From Burkholderiales bacterium (GTDB taxonomy: Bacteria; Pseudomonadota; Gammaproteobacteria; Burkholderiales; Burkholderiaceae_C): 64,000 bases of DNA. The stretch covers positions 1-64,000 of the forward strand of contig JACPYV010000161.1 of NCBI GenBank assembly GCA_016195825.1, in the 5' to 3' direction. Both the position numbers and the translations under genes were made by a program. A model generated the notes under the pieces. That model had not been told where the DNA came from and ran no database searches. It was given only the letters and a program-made list of their open reading frames with translations. This document shows positions 15,095 to 23,328 of the stretch, piece by piece; the first letter of the stretch is position 1, and every line of letters begins with the position of its first letter.

Positions 15095-17380
15095 ATGAAC
15101 CATCTCTTCAGCAAGAGCCAGATTGCCTTGGCCGCCGTCGCGGCACTCGGCAGTGTCGCGATCATTTCGCCCAACCTCGCCACCGCCGCCGGCAAGACGC
15201 CCGGCAAATACGTGGCCGGAGACTTCCACAACCACACCACCTGCTCGGACGGCTCCATCTCCATGCAGAAGCTGGTCAAGAAGGTGACTGACAAGACCGA
15301 AACCCCCTGGGGTCTGGACTGGTTCGTGCAAGCCGGCCACGGCGGCAACGGCAACCGCAATTGCACGCTGGTCGAGGACGCCACGCTGTCCACGCCCGCC
15401 TACCCCTTCGTCTCCGGCCAGGGTCCGACAACGACCTGGGCCAACAGCATCGGCGCAGCCAACATCAAGGGCAATGGTGGCGGCGTCGGCGGCAACGGCA
15501 ACATGTGGCGCTGGCAGTCCATCCAGGAGTACCAGTACCCCGTCATCGAATACCTGTCGGCACAAAAGAACGTGCCGCTGTTCATCGGCATGGAGTCCGT
15601 CGTGGCCGGCCATGAGCACACCTCCATGTCCGTCATCACCGGCCAGATGCCTGCCGCCGTGGACAACGCCACGCTGCCGACGACGCCTGGCTACACCGCG
15701 CTGGGCAATGCCAACGCGCTGGCCCAGTGGTCTTATTGCTTCGACCGCGGTGACACCGACACCAGCCGCGGCAACACGACCGGCACCACCACCGGCAACA
15801 ACTGGGATTGCAGCAACCCCGACAGCGCCGACTCCACGTCGAGCACGCTGGGCTGGAGCGCTGCCGGCAAGAAGCTGGTGCAGCCCACCGGCGCCGGCAC
15901 GGGCACCAAGGGTCACCTGAAGACCGTCGAGGCGCTGAAGTGGATGGCCAAGTTCCACGGGCAGGGCAGCTATTACGTGCCCGCCCACCTGGAGCGCGCC
16001 GGCCCGTTCAACGTCGACGGCAACAACGGCTTCAACATCGAGCACCTGCGCAACTTCAACAACGCGGCCCCCACCGTCGCCTTCGGCTTCGAGTCCCAGC
16101 CCGGCCACGGCGCCTCGGCCAACCGCGGTGAATACCAGGTCAAGCGCAACAACTTCGGCGCTGTGGCAGGCCTGGTCGACTCGGTCGGCGGCACAACCTT
16201 CGGCGGCACCGGCGTCTACGCGGCCCAGGTCGGCGGCGTGTGGGACGCGCTGCTCGGCGAAGGTCGCAACTGGTGGTTCTTCGCCAGCTCCGACTGGCAC
16301 AACCGCGGCTCCTTCGGCCCGGATGACCGCCGCTCGTCACAGGACTTCTACCCCGGCGAATACCAGCGCACCTATGCCATGGTCCGCAACGGCGCCGACA
16401 AGCTGCGCCCGCAGACCATCGTCGACGGCCTGCGCACCGGCAACGCCTTCTCGTCCTCGGGTCAGCTGATTGACCGCCTGGCCTTCGTCGCCTGCACGTC
16501 CTACCCCGGCGTCGGCGCCCGCAGCAATGCGGCCGTGGAAGCACTGGCCGTCGCCGCCGCCACCGCTGGCACCGACATCGACAAGACCGGCTGCGCGACC
16601 ATGGGCGAAAAGCTCGTTGCTCGCCCGGGCGCCGAGATCGTCGTCGCCGTGGTGCTGCGCGACCCCGAGGGTGCGAATTTCTCGCCCTACAGCTTCCCCA
16701 ATCCGTCGCTGGCCCAGGTTGGCATCAACCAGCCGCTGAACAAGCCGGTGCTGGACCACGTCGACCTGATCCGCGGCCTGGTGACGGGCTACAAGACGCC
16801 GGGTGCGGCCGACTACTCGGGCGAATGGCCGCGCAACACCAACTGGCTGAAGACCGACGGCACGACCACCGGCCTGGCCAGCGTTCCGAACGGCGCGAAG
16901 AACACGTCAGCCGCCATCGTGAAGACCTTCAGTGGCAACGGCAGCACGCCATGGACGCAGGTGCAGTCCGGTGTGGACAACACGGTCTTCCTGAAGATGA
17001 GCTTCCGCATCCCGGCGGTGCAGGCTTCGCAGTACATCCGTCTGCGCGGCACCAACCTGCCGGCCGCCGTGCCCTACGAGACCGACGCCAACGGCAACCC
17101 GCTGGCCGACATCTTCACCAACGCCAACGACACGACGATGCTGCGCATCCCGTGCACGACGGTGGGCACCAACGTGCCGGCTGCCGGCGTCACCTGGGAC
17201 CAGGCCAAGGGCACGATCGATGGCTGCCCTAGCCACCTGGCCACCGCTTCTGGCGCCAGCCCGATCGCCGGCCAGAAGGCCGTGTCGTTTGACGTGGCCG
17301 CCTGGTCCGACCTCTGGTTCTACAGCAACCCGATCTACGTCGAAGTGGCCAACTCGACCGCCGTCGCCGGCGTGAAGTAA
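15095..17380 (+). CDS. Secreted PHP-type metallohydrolase (DUF3604-like)
   Basis: I start at ATG 15095, giving 761 residues and a clear signal peptide (residues about 8-32). The mature protein opens with GDFHNHTTCSDGS (H45, H47), the first PHP metal motif. Further metal-ligand candidates are GMESVVAGHEHTSM (E167, H173, H175), VPAHLERAG (H298) and ASSDWHNRGS (D400, H402). The C-terminal 250 residues look beta-rich. PHP enzymes are di- or trinuclear metal phosphoesterases; the resemblance to DUF3604/CehA-type proteins is from memory. The protein should act in the periplasm or outside the cell. The substrate is unknown. Confidence 0.72.
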   Translation: MNHLFSKSQIALAAVAALGSVAIISPNLATAAGKTPGKYVAGDFHNHTTCSDGSISMQKLVKKVTDKTETPWGLDWFVQAGHGGNGNRNCTLVEDATLSTPAYPFVSGQGPTTTWANSIGAANIKGNGGGVGGNGNMWRWQSIQEYQYPVIEYLSAQKNVPLFIGMESVVAGHEHTSMSVITGQMPAAVDNATLPTTPGYTALGNANALAQWSYCFDRGDTDTSRGNTTGTTTGNNWDCSNPDSADSTSSTLGWSAAGKKLVQPTGAGTGTKGHLKTVEALKWMAKFHGQGSYYVPAHLERAGPFNVDGNNGFNIEHLRNFNNAAPTVAFGFESQPGHGASANRGEYQVKRNNFGAVAGLVDSVGGTTFGGTGVYAAQVGGVWDALLGEGRNWWFFASSDWHNRGSFGPDDRRSSQDFYPGEYQRTYAMVRNGADKLRPQTIVDGLRTGNAFSSSGQLIDRLAFVACTSYPGVGARSNAAVEALAVAAATAGTDIDKTGCATMGEKLVARPGAEIVVAVVLRDPEGANFSPYSFPNPSLAQVGINQPLNKPVLDHVDLIRGLVTGYKTPGAADYSGEWPRNTNWLKTDGTTTGLASVPNGAKNTSAAIVKTFSGNGSTPWTQVQSGVDNTVFLKMSFRIPAVQASQYIRLRGTNLPAAVPYETDANGNPLADIFTNANDTTMLRIPCTTVGTNVPAAGVTWDQAKGTIDGCPSHLATASGASPIAGQKAVSFDVAAWSDLWFYSNPIYVEVANSTAVAGVK

Positions 17381-17406
17381 ACCGGGCCGCCTCAAGGCAA
17401 CCTCTC

Positions 17407-17440
17407 GAAGGGCGTCGCGATCGCGACGCCCTTCTTCATT
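17407..17440 (+). terminator. Perfect-palindrome hairpin after the PHP gene
   Basis: GAAGGGCGTCGCGA is followed immediately by its exact reverse complement TCGCGACGCCCTTC, a 28-base perfect palindrome, then TTCATT. It sits between the metallohydrolase stop and the next gene's Shine-Dalgarno. It probably attenuates or ends the upstream transcript; the weak T-run leaves readthrough possible. Confidence 0.65.
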
Positions 17441-17457
17441 TGCAACAGGAGACCGTC

Positions 17458-18060
17458 ATGAGGACTTCCGTCGCGGCCGCCCTGCTGGCCGTCGCTGCGG
17501 CCTGCGCCCAGGCCACTACCGTTTGGCAGGAAGGGGCGGACGGCACCAACGACTTGTCGAACGACCGGCTGGCGCCGACGACGGTCACCATGGGCCTGGG
17601 GCACAACTTGGTGCTCGGCACGACGGGCAACGCCGGCTCGGGCATCGACCGCGACTATTTCAGGTTCGACGTGCCCGCCGGTGCCGTGCTTGAAGCCATC
17701 GTGCTGCATCCCGACACCTTCGTTTCCGGCGACGCGTCGTTTATCGGCATCCAGGCCGGGCCGCAAGTGACCGTGACGCCCACCGGCGGCGGCGCGGGTG
17801 TCACGGCCCTGTATGGCTTCCTCCACTACCGAAACGACCAGATCGGCCAAAACATTCTCCCGGAGCTGGCGTTCGGGACATCCCCGGTGCCCGCCCCTGC
17901 CGGCACCTACGCAGTCTGGGTACAGGAACTCGGCGGCGAGGTGCGCTACGGGTTCGACTTCGTCGTCGCTTCCAGCGTGCCCGAGCCGGCCGCGGCCCTG
18001 CGCCTCGCTCTGGGCCTTGCAGGCCTAGCCTGTCGTCGTTTTGTCTTGCTGCGTCGATAG
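17458..18060 (+). CDS. Exported PEP-CTERM-like protein
   Basis: The start at 17458 follows AACAGGAG by a good spacing and gives 200 residues with a signal peptide (VAAALLAVAAACAQA). The C-terminus VPEPAAALRLALGLAGLACRRFVLLRR has the PEP motif, a short helix and arginines, a slightly irregular PEP-CTERM signal. The middle contains a domain like bacterial pre-peptidase C-terminal beta domains (YFRFDVPAGAVLEAIVL, PAPAGTYAVWVQEL). It lies between the metallohydrolase and the isomerase in the same direction. The binding target is unknown. Confidence 0.72.
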   Translation: MRTSVAAALLAVAAACAQATTVWQEGADGTNDLSNDRLAPTTVTMGLGHNLVLGTTGNAGSGIDRDYFRFDVPAGAVLEAIVLHPDTFVSGDASFIGIQAGPQVTVTPTGGGAGVTALYGFLHYRNDQIGQNILPELAFGTSPVPAPAGTYAVWVQELGGEVRYGFDFVVASSVPEPAAALRLALGLAGLACRRFVLLRR

Positions 18061-18091
18061 CATCCGCCGCTCGTCGCGCCCTCCAAGACCC

Positions 18092-18946
18092 ATGTCCGCC
18101 CAACTGCCCCTGAGCTCCGCCACCCAGGCACCGCCCCGCCTGCCCCTGCCCACCTGGACGCGCGAACCGCTGCTGCACTTCCTTCTGCTCGGCGGACTGC
18201 TGTTCGGGGCCGACCAGCTACTGAACCGCCGCGCCGGCGATGCCAGCGTGATCGTCGTCAGTGCGGAGATCGAGGAAGAGGCGCGTCAGGTCTTCAAGGC
18301 CTCGCGCAACCGCGAGCCCAACGCCGAGGAGATGGCCGCGCTGCGCAAGGTCTGGCTGGACAACGAGGTGCTGTACCGCGAGGGGCTGGCCCTGCAACTG
18401 GACAAGGGCGACACTGCCATCCGCGAGCGCGTTATCTTCAAGGCGCTCAGCGTCGTCGACGGCGGCACCAAGCTGCCGCCGGTCAACGAAAAGCTGCTGC
18501 GCGAGTGGTTCGACCAGCACATCGCGAAGTACGAAGAGCCAGGCCGCTTCGACTTCCAGGAGGCCGTGCTGAGCGGCGAAAGCGATGAAGCTGCCGTGCG
18601 AGCGTTCGTCGACGCGCTGAACGCCGGCACGCCGGGCGACGCCAAGGCCGGCCTGCGCGTCTTCAAGGGCCGCCCGCACGCCAACTTGGTACAGAGCTAT
18701 GGCGCTGACTTCGCCAAGGCGCTGGAGGCCGCGACACCCGGCCAGTGGCTGGCGCTTTCCTCCAGTGAAGGCTGGCGCGCTGTGCGCCTGGAGGCCACAA
18801 GCGCGCCCAAGCCGGCCAATTTCGACACCTTGCGCGGCGTCGTGCTGCAGGACTGGACCGACGCGACCTTGTCTGAGCAGCGCAGTGCGGCCGTCGCGGC
18901 ATTGGCCAGGAAATACACCGTCCAGGTCGAGGCACCCGCGAAATGA
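18092..18946 (+). CDS. Membrane-anchored PpiC/parvulin-type peptidyl-prolyl isomerase
   Basis: With ATG 18092 the protein has 284 residues. An N-terminal anchor helix (LLHFLLLGGLLFGADQLL, residues about 25-42) places the rest in the periplasm. Residues about 55-150 are the charged helical SurA/PpiD-like segment (EEEARQVFKASRNREPNAEEMAALRKVWLDNEVLYREGLAL), followed by a rotamase-type region (FDFQEAVLSG, GLRVFKGRPHANLV, GQWLALSSSEGWRAVRL). Parvulins help exported proteins fold. It overlaps the HupE/UreJ gene by ATGA, so it may serve that permease or the nearby secreted hydrolase. Confidence 0.8.
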   Translation: MSAQLPLSSATQAPPRLPLPTWTREPLLHFLLLGGLLFGADQLLNRRAGDASVIVVSAEIEEEARQVFKASRNREPNAEEMAALRKVWLDNEVLYREGLALQLDKGDTAIRERVIFKALSVVDGGTKLPPVNEKLLREWFDQHIAKYEEPGRFDFQEAVLSGESDEAAVRAFVDALNAGTPGDAKAGLRVFKGRPHANLVQSYGADFAKALEAATPGQWLALSSSEGWRAVRLEATSAPKPANFDTLRGVVLQDWTDATLSEQRSAAVAALARKYTVQVEAPAK

Positions 18947-19902
18947 AGCGCCTCGTGATCTTGCTGCGCGCCGCGCTGCTGCTCGCGCTGACTGTGGCTG
19001 CCCTGCCCTCGCAGGCCCACGAGATGAGCATGGCCGAGATGCAGCTGCGCGAGACCCGGCGCGGCGAATTCATCTGGCAGTGGATGGCCACCGAGAAGCG
19101 CCCCGCCGCCCAGGACCTGACACCACTGTGGCCCGAGGCCTGCCAGGCCGAGGCCAACGTGCTGCGCTGCGGCGAGCACGGCCTGTCCGGCACGCTGGCG
19201 GTCAAGGGCGTGGGCGAGCGCTACTCGGCCGCCGTCATCAAGGTCTTCTGGCTGGACGGCGAGAGCCGCGTCTACACCCTCACTAAGGGCCAGCCCACGG
19301 TGCAGCTGTACGGCGCCGCCAACGACCCGCGCGGCATGGGCGAGATCGCCAGCGCCTACACGCTGCTCGGCGTGGAGCACATCCTGGGCGGCATCGACCA
19401 CCTGCTCTTCGTCATCGGCCTGCTGTTCCTGGTCGGCTTTCGGCGCCGGCTGGTTTGGACGATCACGGCCTTCACCGCCGCGCACAGCCTCACGCTGGCC
19501 AGCAGCGCCTTGGGCTGGTTGACGCTGCGCTCGGCACCGGTGGAGGCCAGCATCGCGCTGTCCATCGTGCTGGTGGCCGTCGAGGCGCTGCACCGGCGGG
19601 ACACCTTGGCGCGACGCTGGCCGGCGGTCGTCGCCTTCCTGTTTGGCCTGGTCCACGGGTTGGGCTTTGCCGGCGCACTCAAGGAGATCGGCCTGCCCGA
19701 GAATCACCTGCTGGTCGCGCTGTTGACCTTCAACGTCGGCGTGGAGATCGGCCAGCTGATGACGGTGGGCGCCTGCTGGTGCCTGTGGCGCGTGACCGCA
19801 CGCTGGCCGGCGGCGCAGCGGCTGCGCACGCTGCTGCTCTACGTCATCGGCAGCGTGGCGGCGTACTGGTCTTGGCTGCGCATCGCGGCGGTGCTGGCAT
19901 GA
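18943..19902 (+). CDS. HupE/UreJ family membrane protein
   Basis: The 319-residue protein has a signal peptide ending LPSQAHEM, a periplasmic N-terminal domain (residues about 25-135) with two cysteines, then six or seven membrane helices. The membrane half carries HupE/UreJ_2 hallmarks: GVEHILGGIDHLLFVIGLLFLVGF, FTAAHSLTLASSALG, and LVHGLGFAGALKEIGLP with conserved histidines. Characterised relatives are linked to nickel or cobalt uptake, but metal specificity cannot be read here. It is coupled to the isomerase upstream and, through a 29-codon ORF, to the oxygenase downstream. Confidence 0.85.
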   Translation: MKRLVILLRAALLLALTVAALPSQAHEMSMAEMQLRETRRGEFIWQWMATEKRPAAQDLTPLWPEACQAEANVLRCGEHGLSGTLAVKGVGERYSAAVIKVFWLDGESRVYTLTKGQPTVQLYGAANDPRGMGEIASAYTLLGVEHILGGIDHLLFVIGLLFLVGFRRRLVWTITAFTAAHSLTLASSALGWLTLRSAPVEASIALSIVLVAVEALHRRDTLARRWPAVVAFLFGLVHGLGFAGALKEIGLPENHLLVALLTFNVGVEIGQLMTVGACWCLWRVTARWPAAQRLRTLLLYVIGSVAAYWSWLRIAAVLA

Positions 19903-19988
19903 GTCGCGCCGCGCCGCGCCGCCCCAAGCAAGCGGTGGCCCCGTCGGGGGACCGGCCGATGTACTCGTCGGACGAAGGGTTGGGATGA
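19899..19988 (+). CDS. Possible 29-codon ORF formed within a repeat
   Basis: An ORF of 29 codons begins ATGA inside the hupE stop codon and ends ATGA at the start of the next gene, so it is joined to both neighbours by 4-bp overlaps. Most of its length is the repeat element at 19917-19954. The peptide is basic and proline-rich with no recognisable domain. It may only be a translational bridge left by repeat insertion, and could equally be untranslated. Confidence 0.3.
   Translation: MSRAAPRRPKQAVAPSGDRPMYSSDEGLG
19917..19954 (+). repeat. Dispersed repeat, short copy C
   Basis: CGCCGCCCCAAGCAAGCGGTGGCCCCGTCGGGGGA shares its opening GCCGCCCCAAGC and the closing CCC.TCGGGG block with copies A (9988) and B (20743), but lacks the central 40 bases. 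GC-rich elements of this kind recur between genes in Burkholderiales genomes (general knowledge, not checked here). Confidence 0.5.
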
Positions 19989-20611
19989 CCGACGAAGTCA
20001 TTGGCCTGTTCCCGGTGCCGCTGCTGCGCGCCCCGGGCGCTCTGCCGCAGCCGCTGGTGGGCGCCCTCGTCGACCACTTCAGCACCCAGGCGCTGCAGGC
20101 CAACAACAGCTCCGAGGCGCTGTCGCACACGCGCATGCTGCAGCCGTCGGACAGCCCGCTCCTGGTGCAGGCCGCGGCTCTTATCACGCCCAAGATCGCC
20201 GAGCTCGGCCGCCTTCTCTTCGGGGAGAACCTAGGCTGGGCCATCAAGGAGATGTGGGTCAATGTGCTGGACACCGGCGGCCGCCAGGCCATGCACAACC
20301 ACGCCAACAGCTTCGCGTCCGGCGTGGTCTACCTGACCGAGACCGACGACTCGGCCCGCACCGTGTTCATGAAGTCGCCCGGGGGGCATGACTTCGCGTT
20401 GAAAAACGACCACGCCGGCGTGGTTACCGGGCCCTACAACGCCGAGAAATGGGTCAGCCCCGCGCCCAGCCCGGGCGACCTGGTGTTGTTCCCGAGCTAT
20501 CTGATGCACGCCGTGCCGCCCAACGCCGGCGGGCGGCGCATCAGTCTGGCTTTCAACGCCATCCCGACGCGGCTGGAGAGCTGGGGCTACACACTCAGCT
20601 TCAACGCTTGA
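19985..20611 (+). CDS. 2OG-Fe(II) oxygenase-like protein (TIGR02466 family)
   Basis: The 208-residue protein has the double-stranded-helix pattern of the TIGR02466 putative 2-oxoglutarate/iron oxygenases: VIGLFPVPLLRAP at the N-terminus, AMHNHANSFASGVVYL near residue 100 carrying the first metal-ligand histidine region, and PSYLMHAVPPNAGGRRISLAFNAIP near residue 180 with the distal histidine and the arginine that would bind 2-oxoglutarate. It is cytoplasmic by sequence. Catalysis and substrate are unproven. Confidence 0.8.
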   Translation: MTDEVIGLFPVPLLRAPGALPQPLVGALVDHFSTQALQANNSSEALSHTRMLQPSDSPLLVQAAALITPKIAELGRLLFGENLGWAIKEMWVNVLDTGGRQAMHNHANSFASGVVYLTETDDSARTVFMKSPGGHDFALKNDHAGVVTGPYNAEKWVSPAPSPGDLVLFPSYLMHAVPPNAGGRRISLAFNAIPTRLESWGYTLSFNA

Positions 20612-20742
20612 AATGATGCCCCACGTCCAGTCTCGCCGCGCTGAACGCGGGCGAGCCCAGTCGGCCTTGCAGGCCGCGCAGCCGACGAAACGGCTGCTCT
20701 TCGGCAGGCACGCCAAGTCCACAGGACTTGCCGTGTCCGGCC

Positions 20743-20820
20743 TCAGCCCCCGACGGGACGGCGATGCATGCGGCATGGAGCCGCAAGCCCATCGCCTGCG
20801 GGCTGGCTTGGGGCGGCCCG
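20743..20820 (-). repeat. Dispersed repeat, copy B (inverted)
   Basis: Read on the minus strand this begins CGGGCCGCCCCAAGCC and continues with AGGCGATG, GCATCGCCG and a GTCGGGGG end, aligning along its length with copy A at 9988-10063. It occupies the gap between the oxygenase and the fusion gene, and makes the in-frame 5' extension of that ORF non-coding in origin. Confidence 0.65.
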
Positions 20821-20853
20821 GCGCCAGTCCGCGCTTCTAGGCACGACGGGTTC

Positions 20854-23283
20854 ATGCGCCAACTTGCACTCTTGCTGATGGCCGCCTCCGGCTTTGCCGG
20901 GCTGGGCTACCAGATCGTTTGGACACAGCAGATGGGGCTGGTGCTGGGCCACGAGTCGGCCGCCGTGCTGGCCGTCGTTGCGGCCTTCTTCGGCGGGTTG
21001 TCGCTCGGCGCCTTGCTGCTGGGCCGGCGCATCGAGGCAAGCGCCAGGCCGCTGCGCTGGTATGCCGGCTGCGAGGCGTTGATCGGCCTGTGGGGCGCCG
21101 TGCTGATGGCGACCATGCCCGCGGTCAGCAACGCGGCGCTGGCGCTGATCGGACCGGACGTCACGCCCGCCTGGCACTGGAGCGTGGCCTTCGCCGCCAG
21201 CTTCCTGCTGCTGCTGCCGGCCACCGCGGCGATGGGCGCGACGCTGCCGGCCATGGCCCGCCTGGGCACGGCCAGGCTCGCGCCGCTGTACGCCGCCAAC
21301 ACGTTGGGCGCCGTCGCAGGCGTTCTGGCAACGGCCTTCTGGCTGATCCCTGAGCTGGGGCTCACGCGCAGCACCGGCCTGTGCGTGGCGCTCAACCTCG
21401 GGTGCGCGCTGCTGGCCGGCATCGCCCTGAAATCCACGCCCGGCGCTGCGCTCGGCCCGGTGACGTCGAGCCGCCCGCTGTGGATGCTGGCCGCGACCGG
21501 GCTGCTGGGCATCGCGTACGAGGTGCTGGCCGTGCGCGTGCTCAGCCAGGTGGCGGAGGACACGGTCTACACCTTCGCCCTGCTGCTGGCCGTCTACCTG
21601 GCCGGCAGCGCGCTGGGCGCCTCGGCGTTTGCGCGCTGGGCCAAGCTGCGCAGCACGCCGCGGCTGCTGCAGGCGCTGGCCGTCAGCATCCTGCTGGGCA
21701 TGGCCGCGATGTGGGGCGCCGAGTCGATCAAGCAGGCCCTGCGGCCCGAGACATTGGCCGGCGCCCTGGCCACCGAGGCCGCGCTGGCGTTGGCCGTGTT
21801 CGCGTTGCCCACCTTGCTGATGGGCGCCCTGTTCTGCCAGCTCAGCTCGGACGCCGCCGAGGCCGGCATTCCGTTCAGCCGCGCGCTGGGTATCAACACG
21901 CTGGGCGCTACGCTGGCCGCGCCGCTGTTCGGCGTGGCGCTGGCGCCGATGCTGGGCCCGAAGTTCGCGCTGCTGATCGTCGCTGCGGGCTACCTGGCAC
22001 TTGCACCCGCGTGGCGCAACCCGGCCTGGTGGCTGCCTGCTGCAGCGATGGCAGCCGTGGCCGTGCTCGCGCCGCCGCTGGCCTTCATCGACCTGCCCGA
22101 GGGCGGCCAATTGCTCAGCTACCGCGATGGCGCGATGGCCGCTGTCAGCGTCGTGGAGGACGACACCGGCATCGCGCGCCTACGCATCAACAACCGCCAG
22201 CAGGAAGGCAGCAGCGCGACGCTGCTGGTCGACGGCCGGCAGGCCTTGCTGCCCTTGCTGCTGCACCCGGCGCCGCACCGGGCGCTCTTCCTGGGCCTTG
22301 GCTCTGGCATCACGGCCGGTGTCGCCGCGCGCCTGCCGGGCGTACAGGTCGACGCCGTGGAACTGCTGCCCGAGGTCATCGCGGCCTCGGCCCTGTTCCG
22401 CACGCCCCTCGGCGACGGCCCCGCTCCGCGCCTGCACGCCGCCGACGCGCGCCGCTACGTCCGCACGGCCACGCAACGCTACGACGTCGTCGTGTCCGAC
22501 AACTTCCACCCGGCCCGCAGTGGCTCGGGCGCGCTGTACACCGTCGAACACTTCCAGGCCGTGCGCGAGCGTCTGGCACCGCAGGGCCTGTTTTGCCAAT
22601 GGTTGCCGCTGCACCAGCTCGACATCGACACGCTGCGCAGCATCACGGCCGCCTTCCTTCAGGCGTTTCCCGATGGCGCAGCCCTCCTTGCCAGCAACAG
22701 CCTGGACACACCCACCGTGGGCCTGGTGGGCCGTGCCGGGGTCACCCGCTTCCAGCCCGGCCCCAGGCCCGACCTGGCCGTGCGATTCGGCCTGGCCGAT
22801 GACTTTGCCGTGCTGGGCAGCTTCGTGGCTGACAGCGCCGCGCTGCATCGCCTGGCCGCTGGCGTACCGTTGAACACCGACGACCGGCCCTGGGTGGCCT
22901 ACCGCGCGCCACGCATCACCTACGCGCCCGACTCCGCGCCGCGGGACCGCCTGCTGGCGCTGTTGGGTCAGGTCGACGTCGACGCGACGACCCTGCTCGT
23001 CGCGCCGGACCCGGCGCTGGCCGCGCGGCTGACCGCTTACGCCCAGGCCCGGCAGGGCTATCTCGACCTGGGCCGCCGCACCGTGCCCAGCGCTGACCCG
23101 GCTGTCATGCTCACCCGCGTGGGCCCGACACTGCTGGCCGTGCTGCGCCGCAGCCCCGACTTCCAGCCCGCCGCCGAGCCGCTGCGCCGGCTCGCGCAAG
23201 CACTGGCACCGAATGACCCGGCCGCGGCGCAGCGCTTGCTGGCATCCTTAGCCGGTATCCGCCCCGACCTCGCCGCCCCCTGA
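20854..23283 (+). CDS. Fused membrane-transporter/spermidine synthase-like protein
   Basis: I start at ATG 20854 (MRQLALLLMAASGFAGLGYQ), giving 809 residues; the upstream extension is repeat DNA. Residues 1 to about 420 contain ten or more membrane helices, including GFAGLGYQIVWTQ, typical of the MFS-like half of these fusions. Residues about 430-700 are an aminopropyltransferase-like Rossmann domain: ALFLGLGSGITAGVAARLPG, VDAVELLPEVI, and YDVVVSDNFHPARSGSGALYT. About 120 helical residues follow. Such fusions are widespread but uncharacterised; polyamine synthesis should not be assumed. Confidence 0.85.
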   Translation: MRQLALLLMAASGFAGLGYQIVWTQQMGLVLGHESAAVLAVVAAFFGGLSLGALLLGRRIEASARPLRWYAGCEALIGLWGAVLMATMPAVSNAALALIGPDVTPAWHWSVAFAASFLLLLPATAAMGATLPAMARLGTARLAPLYAANTLGAVAGVLATAFWLIPELGLTRSTGLCVALNLGCALLAGIALKSTPGAALGPVTSSRPLWMLAATGLLGIAYEVLAVRVLSQVAEDTVYTFALLLAVYLAGSALGASAFARWAKLRSTPRLLQALAVSILLGMAAMWGAESIKQALRPETLAGALATEAALALAVFALPTLLMGALFCQLSSDAAEAGIPFSRALGINTLGATLAAPLFGVALAPMLGPKFALLIVAAGYLALAPAWRNPAWWLPAAAMAAVAVLAPPLAFIDLPEGGQLLSYRDGAMAAVSVVEDDTGIARLRINNRQQEGSSATLLVDGRQALLPLLLHPAPHRALFLGLGSGITAGVAARLPGVQVDAVELLPEVIAASALFRTPLGDGPAPRLHAADARRYVRTATQRYDVVVSDNFHPARSGSGALYTVEHFQAVRERLAPQGLFCQWLPLHQLDIDTLRSITAAFLQAFPDGAALLASNSLDTPTVGLVGRAGVTRFQPGPRPDLAVRFGLADDFAVLGSFVADSAALHRLAAGVPLNTDDRPWVAYRAPRITYAPDSAPRDRLLALLGQVDVDATTLLVAPDPALAARLTAYAQARQGYLDLGRRTVPSADPAVMLTRVGPTLLAVLRRSPDFQPAAEPLRRLAQALAPNDPAAAQRLLASLAGIRPDLAAP

Positions 23284-23328
23284 ACCAGTGTCGGCCCGGC
23301 GTCAGCCCTTCATGGCAAGCTGCGGTCC

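Noticed and set aside
20728-20853. 42-codon N-terminal extension of the transporter/spermidine synthase-like protein
   Set aside because: The extension is encoded by the dispersed repeat copy B and lacks membrane-protein character; the family starts at the MRQLALLLMAASGFAGLGYQ helix.
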